DNA from: Musa acuminata AAA Group
Lineage: Eukaryota > Streptophyta > Magnoliopsida > Zingiberales > Musaceae
Length of the DNA stretch: 64,000 nt
Assembly: GCF_036884655.1 (NCBI RefSeq)
Contig: NC_088345.1
Coordinates: 28,437,501-28,501,500, forward strand
Reading direction: 5' to 3'
The number at the start of each line of letters is the position of its first letter. The first letter of the stretch is position 1. Of the stretch, positions 56,918-64,000 are shown piece after piece. Position numbers and translations under genes: made by a program. The notes beneath the pieces are model-generated. The model saw nothing but the letters and a program-made list of their open reading frames with translations. It was not told where the DNA came from and searched no databases.

Positions 56918-58666
56918 TGTTAGGATCAAGAGCACTAAGAGGGGGGGGGGGGGGTGAATTAGTGCAGCGGAAAACATTCTGCGATTAAAAATCGAAAACT
57001 GCGTTCGTTCGATAGAAGTGATTTTGGTAAGAAAGTCGATTCGTAAATCACTTCAACTTTTGACTAGGAGAGATGCAGCAAAGATATGAACATAGTTTGC
57101 AGTTATGATAGAAATCAGAATATAAGCGCAAACTGAAATACGACGTTCATACGATAAAAGAAAATTCGGTATAAAAGCTGATTCATAAACCACTTTAACT
57201 TGAGATAAGGTGAGATGCAGTTAAAGCAAAGATATAAAGCAGTTTGCATTTATAATGGAAATCAGAACGTAAGCGCAAACTGAAATACGACGTTCGTACG
57301 ATAAAATTGATTTGCGTCTTAAACCCCGATTCGGAAAGCACTGAACTTTGAAACACGTTCGTAAAAACACAGAAGGTAGTAAACTATTGAGGAGGTTGTA
57401 GTAAAGATAAGATGCTCAAAGTAAATGCAAACCAAGATTTAGAGTGGTTCGGTCAATCTTGACCTACTCCACTTTTGGCTTCCTCCACCGACGAGGTCAC
57501 CGACGTCAACTAGAGGCCTTCCTTCAATAGGCGAAGGCCAACCACCCTTTTACAGTTTCACTCCTTTTGACGGGCTTAGGAGACAACCCTTACAGAATTT
57601 TCTCTCCTCTCTTTACAACTCAGAACTTGGAAGAAAAGAGGGAGAAGAACTTTTGGCCTTTACAACAACTTTGAGCTCTAAGAATCACAGAAAAAGATCA
57701 AGATTTTGGTGTAAGTTCATGCCCTTTCAGTGCTAAAAGGGTGGGGTATTTATAAACCCCAACCCAGTTCAAATTTGGAGCTAAAAACTGTCAATTCCTG
57801 GAATTCCAGGATCAGGCGGTTGCACCGCCTAGCAGAGCTCGAAGACTAAGCCTCTAGGCAGTGCTACCTCCTGTCAGGGGTGGTTGCACCTCCTGCCAGA
57901 GCTCGAAGACCGAGCTCAAGCGGTTGCACCTCCTGACTGAGGCGGTTGCACCGCTCAGCCAATGCTTGGAGACCGAGCCCAGGCGGTGCCACCTCCTGTT
58001 AGGGGAGGTTGCACCGCCCAGTCTCATTCGGAGACTGAGCCCAGGCGGTGCCACCGCCTGGCTAGAGCGGTTGCACCTCCCAGTCTCACTCGGAGACTGA
58101 GCCCAAGCGGTGCAACCTCCTGCCTTGGGCGGTTCAACCGCTGGCAGAAATCAGGGTCCGAATGGGTTGATCCATTCGGCCCAATTTGGGTTTTTCAGGG
58201 GCCCAATTGCCCCAAGATTAAGTTAATGGAATCACCTCCCATTTCCAACTTAATCATTGTGCTAACTACGATATTCCCTAAGACATTTACTACAACTTGC
58301 TCCGGTGCGTCAATCGCTTCTTCCGGCGAGCTTCCGGCGAACTTCCGTCGATCATCCGATGAACCCTCGGTGATGCTCCTGCGGACTTCCGGCAAACTCC
58401 TGGACTTTCAACGATTCACTTGATGAGTTCTGACGAGCTTCTTTGGCAAGCTTATGGACTTCTCGAATTTGTTCCCGCAGAACCTCCGACGACTGTCCGA
58501 GCTTCCGTCGAACTCTCGAACTCCCAACGTGATCATTGTCTTGACTCCGGCGCAACTCCTGCTACATGTCTTACTTTCATCGTAGTTAATCCTGCACACT
58601 TATCTCAACATATAGATTAGATAACAAATGACAATTGACTTCATCATCAAAATCCAAGATTCAACA
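56918..58666 (-). repeat. S8 3' LTR (1,749 bp)
   Basis: TGTTAGGATC...ATTCAACA. Fourteen G in the hairpin at 56932-56965; GGTCAATCTTGACC hairpin at 57451-57464; TATA at 57747-57754; GC-rich array about 57810-58150. The 18-bp array of S1/S3 is absent; instead 57000-57320 holds two looser copies of a GCAAACTGAAATACGACGTTC-type block. Confidence 0.9.
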
Positions 58667-59787
58667 ATCTCCCCCTTTTTTATGATGACAATCAATTGAT
58701 AAAGGAATTAACCTTAACTCCCCCTGTCTCTATGCCATACTTGAGATAAGTCATTCTTGAATTCAAAACCTAAGAATTCAATAGACATATTGATAAGTTA
58801 AAATCATTTGAACTTATCAATACTCCCATCATGATTCTCATCATGATGTATCTCTCTGAAGATGATGTCAAGGTTTGATATTCATTTTCAAATTTTTTAT
58901 TACAAGTTTGAATGATGGTAATAGTAGCAATTCATCATATTGTAAGATATCAATTTGTAAAGCTGCGAAGTAAGATTTTGATATCATTACATGATGTACA
59001 TATTTCAGATATCAACTCGTAGAATTATGATGCAAGTTTTTTTTTTGATATCTTGACATGATACAAACAAGGCATAATGCAAATTAATCATAGCATCTGT
59101 TCATATATCTCTTGGTGATGCAAGCATGGCATAATTATAGCATCAGTGTGTATAGCATCAATTCATATATTTCTCCCCCTTTGTCATCAACAAAAAGCAT
59201 GGTAGTTGTGATACTAGGAGAACAATATAAGCAAATTTTGAGCACAAGTGCGATAATTGTTCATGCCTTTACTGGGTTCATGTTATTTTCCAATAGTAAG
59301 TGATAGGAAATCAAGCATATAAAGGAAGGCATGATACATAGATTGCTTTGAATACTTCTTCCTTTTTATTTGTTATAATATTTTTACATGAAGGAGGAAA
59401 GCCATTTGTGATACCAGCTATTTGTGAGTTTACTTTGAGTCAAGATATGTGTGTGAAACAGCTCTTTGCAAGTAAAAATACTATCATCCATATTTCAAGA
59501 TGGAATTCATAAGCAGGAATCATTTCATCAAATCCATTTCAGAAAAATATTTTTCATAAGAGTGTGAGAAAATCCGATTTTTAGCATTCCAATTGTTAAG
59601 CGAATCCGAAAATGAAATGAACACTTCCATGCATTTGGGCAAGACTATGCTATAGATTTTCAAATACAATCATGAAGACAACACATTTTTGTATTCAACA
59701 CATAATTTACAACATGTTATTTAGGCATATAATAGCAATCAAGTGATTTGATCATTTAATAAAGTCCGAAAAATAATTTTAACTAGT
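58667..59787 (-). other. S8 3' non-coding region
   Basis: Between RNase H and the 3' LTR, with polypurine tract AAAAAGGGGGAGAT next to the LTR and another purine tract near 59172-59190 (plus strand CTCCCCCTTTGTCATCAAC). Homologous to 2069-2918 of S1, but about 270 bp longer. No env-like frame. Confidence 0.82.
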
Positions 59788-61228
59788 TTATGTATTCGGA
59801 CACATCAATATTCCTAATTCTCTTTTTATGAAATTAAATTGCTCTTTACTTAGAGGTTTTGTAAAAATATCAGCTAGTTGATGTTTAGTATCAATGAACT
59901 CTATGATTACGTCATGATTAGTAACATGATCTCGTATAAAGTGATGTCTAATATCAATATGTTTTGTTCTTGAGTGTTGTATAGGATTCTTTGTTAAGCA
60001 TATTGCACTTGTGTTATCACATTTAATGAGAATATTTTTAAGATGAACTTTATAATCTTCTAAGGTGTTTTTCATCCATACAACTTGTGCACAGCATGCA
60101 CTTGCTGCAATATATTCAGCTTCAGTTGTTGATAGTGCAACCGAGGTTTGTTTCTTAGATGACCAGGAAACAAGGGCATGTCCTAAAAATTGATATGTTC
60201 CTAATGTGCTTTTTCTATCTAGTCTACAACCAGCAAAGTCCGCATCAACATAAGCAATTAACTCAAGATTCTCTGATTTTGGGTACCATAATCCTAGATT
60301 TGTGGTACCATTAAGATATCTAAGTATTCTTTTAACTGCTTTGAGATGAGATATCTTAGGGTTTGATTGAAATCTAGCACAAAGTCCTACACTGAACATG
60401 ATGTCTGGTCTAGTTGCAGTGAAGTAAAGTAAACTTCCTATCATACCCCTATAAGTTTTTTGATCGAAGCTTTCTCCACTTTCATCAATTTCTAACTTAG
60501 TGGAGGTGCTTATAGGAGTGTTAATAGCCTTTGAGTTATTCATATTAAACTTTTTTAATAAATTCATAGCATATTTAGTTTGACTAAAAAAGATGTCATT
60601 GCTTAGTTGTTTGATTTTTAAGCCTAAGAAAAATGTTAATTCTCCCATTAAACTCATTTTGAATTCAAGACTCATAGTTTTAGCGAATGATTCACAAAGA
60701 GATTCATTCGTGGAACCAAAGATAATATCGTCAACATAAATCTGAATAATGAGAAAATTATTTTCAAAATTCTTGATGAATAATTGAGTATCAACCTTGC
60801 ATTTTGTGAAATCATTTTCAATAAGAAAAGAACTAAATCTCTCATACCAAGCCCTCGGGGCTTGTTTTAAACCATAGAGAGCTTTAGTTAATCTAAACAC
60901 ATGATTAGGGAGGCTATTATTTTCAAATCCAGGAGGTTTTTCAACATAGACTTCTTTAGAAATAAAGCCATTAAGAAAAGCGCTTTTAACATCCATTTGA
61001 AACAACTTAAAATTATTACTACTAGTATAGGTAAGGAGCATCCTTATGGCTTCTAATCGAGCCACAAGAGCGAAGGTTTCTTCGTAATCGATACCTTCTT
61101 CTTGGTTGAAACCTTTGGCCACTAATCTAGCCTTGTTTCTAACCACGATACCATTTTCATCTTGCTTGTTTCTAAAGACCCATTTAGTACCAATAACTAA
61201 ATGGTCATTTGGCCTAGGAACAAGCTTT
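59788..61228 (-). CDS. pol: S8 reverse transcriptase-RNase H, longest open pol segment
   Basis: Open from just after a TGA near 61229 to the natural stop at 59788. RT motifs in order: [44 protein letters not shown] (first catalytic Asp), [23 protein letters not shown] (catalytic DD), FFLGLKIKQ. RNase H follows: [36 protein letters not shown], then [12 protein letters not shown] and ADIFTKPL. These are complete copia domains with active-site residues present, supporting the SIRE/Maximus call. Upstream stops mean this could not be made as part of a normal polyprotein. Confidence 0.9.
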
Positions 61229-62837
61229 CACACCTCATTTCTCTTAAATTGATTCAATTCATCTTGCATTACGATAATCTATGAATCATCTTTCATGGCT
61301 TCGTCAACACATTTGGGTTCAATTTGGGAGAGAAAAGCGGCGTTCGCACAAAAATTTTTAAGAGAAGATCATGTTTGAACCCCCTTTGATGTGTCTCCTA
61401 AGATTAGCTCCTTAGGATGAGCATCTACATACTTCCAATCCTTGGGTAAGGATGTTTCGGAAGTGGATGCATCCAAGTTGCTAATTGGAGACGGGGTTTC
61501 ATTTAAATTCAAGGAATCAAAATTAACATCATCATCAAAATTGTTTTTCCTTATTTCGGAAATCTCATTGAAAACAACATGAATGGATTCTTCAATAATT
61601 AAGGTTTTTTTATTGAAGATACGAAAAGCTTTAGAAACCGAAGAATAACCAAGAAAGATTCCTTCATCGGATTTAGCATCAAATTTTCCTAAGTTATCCT
61701 TTTCATTCAAGATAAAACACTTACACCCAAGGACTTTAAAATATGAAACATTGGGTTTTTTGTTGTTCCATAACTCACAAGGAGTTTTGGTGAGTAAGGG
61801 TCTTACCAGAACTCTATTCAAAATATAGCATGCGGTGTTTACGGCTTCGGCCCAAAAATATTTAGGTAGGCTATGTTCATTCAACATGGTTCTTGCCATT
61901 TCTTGTAAATTTCAATTTTTCCTTTCTACTACTCCATTTTGTTGAGGATTTCTTGGAGTAGAGAAATTATGATTGTATCCATTGAGTTCACAAAATTCTT
62001 AGAAATCATGGTTTTGAAATTCTCCACCGTGATCACTCCTAATTGACGAAATCATAGACCCCTTCTTATTTTGAACAAGTTTACAAAACTTGGTAAAATA
62101 TCTAAAGCATTCATTTTTCTATTTTAAGAAGTAAGTCCATGTATATCTGCTATAGTCATCTACAATGACGAAGGCGTATTGGCTACCTCTTAGACTTGAT
62201 GTAGAGATTGGTCCGAAAAAGTCCATATGGATCAATTGTAAGGGCCTAGAGGTGCTTATTTGATTCTTAGATTTGAAACTACCCTTAATTGTTTACCTAA
62301 TTGGCAAGCATCACATACATTATCTTTGATGAACTTGATATAAGGAATTCCTCTTACAAGTTCTTTAGATGATATTTGAGTGATTAGTTTAATGCTAGCA
62401 TGACCTAATCTTCTATGCCATAACCAAGCATCCTCATTCAAAACCGAAAAACACATTCAATTACACAAATCATTGATGTCAATAGTGTATACGTTATTTT
62501 GTTTTAATGCAATCATAGACATGTTTTTGTGTGGGTTTTCAATGATGCAAGCATTAGATTCGAATCTGACAATGTATCCTTTATCACATAATTGACTAAT
62601 GCTCAAGAGGTGATGTTTTAAACCATTAACTAACAAAACATCTTCAATAAAGAAGTTGGATTTGTTACCTATGGTTCCTTTGCCAATGATTTTACCCTTA
62701 TTGTTGTCTCCGAAGGTGACATAGCCTTCATCTATGCTAGCGAGCTTAGAGAATTGAGATGGATCTCCGGTCATATGCCTTTAGCATCCACTATCAAGGT
62801 ACCATCTCTTACTCCTAGCTTGCGATGGTATAGGTTT
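61229..62837 (-). pseudogene. pol: S8 protease-integrase region, multiple stops and one frameshift
   Basis: Protease DSGC followed by a stop at S of DSGCSRHM, then an open GAG-pre-integrase stretch (62774-62457). The HHCC module (WHRRLGHAS, CDACQLGK) is followed by a one-base loss near 62288 relative to S1. Integrase is readable in pieces with stops near 62000 and 61913, then an open stretch 61899-61369 (YFWAEAVNTACYILNR, FLGYSSVSKAFRIFN), with further stops near 61369, 61278 and 61229. Most stops equal a C-to-T or G-to-A change of the S1 codon. Confidence 0.87.
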
Positions 62838-64000
62838 TTACAAGAAAGGATGATTTTTAGGAACCCATTTGCTTTTGGGTGCCTCAAAAATAGATCTATA
62901 TTGTTTATCATGTTGCATAGAATTTGTCATGGTTCCTTTAGGAACCCAAATTAATTTATTCGGACTAATTTTCTTGAATGGACAATAATACGTTTTGTGT
63001 CCAAGTTTGCAACAAAAATTGCATTTGCTTTGGTGTCGAACATGTAAGATGGGGCCTTTTATGAAGGTGGTTGGATTTTGGTGAGAACTTCTCACAAATC
63101 CAATTCCACTTCTTTTGGGAACGTGACCCTTGTTTGTAAGGATCATGTTCAATGACTTGCTACCAACCTCGAATTTCTTCAATGTATCCTTAAGTAGCAG
63201 GTTTTCCTTTTGGAGAGTTTCTAGATCATGACATTTTATGCATGAGCCTAAACTTTCATGATATTCAGCTTTTAACTTATCAAAATTACAAGTAAGATGG
63301 TCATGCTCCTTTTTTAGCAATTTGTATTTTCTACTAATAATCTTGCATTCATCAAATAAGTCATGGAAGGCATTTAATAATTCATCAAATGATAAATCTG
63401 CATCTATTAAATTCGTTACCTCCTCTCCGATGGCCATTAAGGCGTAGTGAGCAACTTGCTCGGTGTTGGACTCCTCTTCTTCGGACGCGCTCGAGTCATC
63501 CCATGTTGCTTTGAGTGCCTTCTTCTTTGATGTTCTCTTTTTGGCTTGGGGATAATCACTCTTGTAGTGTCCCAGCTTTTTGCACTCATAGCAAATAACT
63601 TGGTCCTTCTTGGGTTCAAGTTTATTTTTTGCGTCATTCTTAAACTTGTTTCTTTTAATAAATTTTTTAAATTTTCTTGTTAGAAGTGCCAAGTCATCGT
63701 TACAGTCCTCATCACTTGAGTTTTCTCTCAAGTGGTTTTCTAAAGTTCTAAGTGCTATATCCTTCCTATTCTTTGGAAGGATGTCTTCTTGCTCTTCATG
63801 AGCTTTGCAAGTTATCTCGTAGGTCATTAATGACCCGATTAGTTCTTCAAGAGTGAAGTTGTTTAGATCTTTTGCCTCTTGAATAACAGTGACTTTAGGA
63901 TCCCAACTCTTCGGAAGGGATCTTAGAATCTTATTTACGAGCTCAAAATCCGAAAAACTTTTTCCGAGTCCTTTTAGACCGTTGACGATATCCGTGAAAC
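62838..64000 (-). CDS. gag: S8 gag and gag-protease linker (partial at right edge)
   Basis: Open from the window edge to TAA at 62838. Order: capsid C-terminus (FSDFELVNKILRSLPK, LEELIGSLMTYE), an acidic stretch, a basic stretch, a first zinc knuckle CYECKKLGHYKSDY in which the last Cys is Tyr (Cys in S1), WDDSSASEEEE, then about 190 residues missing from S1. That linker contains a likely coiled coil (KYKLLKKEHDHL..., LETLQKENLLLKDTLKKFE) and a second intact CCHC knuckle (CNFCCKLGHKTYYC). The linker begins at GAG|GTAACG, the same position where the gag-only elements leave gag. Confidence 0.87.
   Translation of the reverse strand, partial: FTDIVNGLKGLGKSFSDFELVNKILRSLPKSWDPKVTVIQEAKDLNNFTLEELIGSLMTYEITCKAHEEQEDILPKNRKDIALRTLENHLRENSSDEDCNDDLALLTRKFKKFIKRNKFKNDAKNKLEPKKDQVICYECKKLGHYKSDYPQAKKRTSKKKALKATWDDSSASEEEESNTEQVAHYALMAIGEEVTNLIDADLSFDELLNAFHDLFDECKIISRKYKLLKKEHDHLTCNFDKLKAEYHESLGSCIKCHDLETLQKENLLLKDTLKKFEVGSKSLNMILTNKGHVPKRSGIGFVRSSHQNPTTFIKGPILHVRHQSKCNFCCKLGHKTYYCPFKKISPNKLIWVPKGTMTNSMQHDKQYRSIFEAPKSKWVPKNHPFL

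Larger units (their letters stand above)
56918..64000 (-). mobile_element. S8: autonomous-type S-family copia element, right end outside window
   Basis: Minus oriented. 3' LTR 56918-58666, 3' non-coding region, pol and most of gag are visible; 5' LTR and primer-binding site lie beyond 64000. It is the only copy here with a full RT-RNase H domain and with the long gag-protease linker, but several stops and a frameshift break the polyprotein. Inserted into G2. Confidence 0.92.

Overview
This window is repeat-dominated DNA from a plant nuclear genome. I find no cellular gene: almost every base can be assigned to LTR retrotransposons inserted into one another. The plant call rests on the Ty1/copia and Ty3/gypsy element types, primer-binding sites matching initiator-Met tRNA, TATA-driven LTRs of 0.4-2.7 kb and several clean 5-bp target-site duplications (TSDs). 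The dominant family looks like the copia SIRE/Maximus lineage (RT motif [11 protein letters not shown], long LTRs, gag with the YWKTRM motif). A monocot such as a banana relative would fit, but I cannot show that.

Layout, outermost to innermost. Old remnants of a copia (K1, 52404-53726) and a gypsy (G2, 53727-56917) element form the base. S8 (56918 to beyond 64000) lies in G2 gag and is the only copy with a complete reverse transcriptase-RNase H ORF. S7 (5' LTR 51128-52403) sits in K1. S5 (35025-48782, 3' LTR cut) lies inside S7. S6 (37778-45744, TSD GTTTC) lies inside S5. Gypsy G1 (5' LTR 32701-35024, rest beyond the left edge) is inserted in the 3' LTR of S5. G1 gag is interrupted twice, by S2 (5' LTR 10924-12505) and by copia T1 (13351-32476, TSD TGTCA). 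S2 holds S1 (187-8468, TSD TTTGT). T1 holds S3 (14104-30771, TSD ATTCA), and S3 holds S4 (16354-24898, TSD CACCG). The chain S7-S5-G1-T1-S3-S4 is six insertions deep within K1.

Functionally there are two classes of the S family. S1 and S8 carry gag plus pol and are the autonomous type, although both are broken. S2, S3, S4, S5, S6 and S7 carry only gag followed by 1-4 kb of AT-rich non-coding DNA, so they look like gag-only (TR-GAG-like) non-autonomous elements that would need pol in trans. The gag ORF of the gag-only copies ends at a splice-donor-like sequence, and their gag zinc knuckle is lost or decaying. Their LTRs share a modular plan: a GC-rich palindrome array upstream of TATA, a small GGTCA/TGACC hairpin downstream, an 18-bp minisatellite in several subfamilies, and a GCACTAA/TTAGTGC hairpin with a long C-tract loop beside the primer-binding site.

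LTR divergence follows the nesting: about 0.8 percent by hand count in the innermost S4, a few percent in S3 and S1, and roughly 10-15 percent in S5 and S6.
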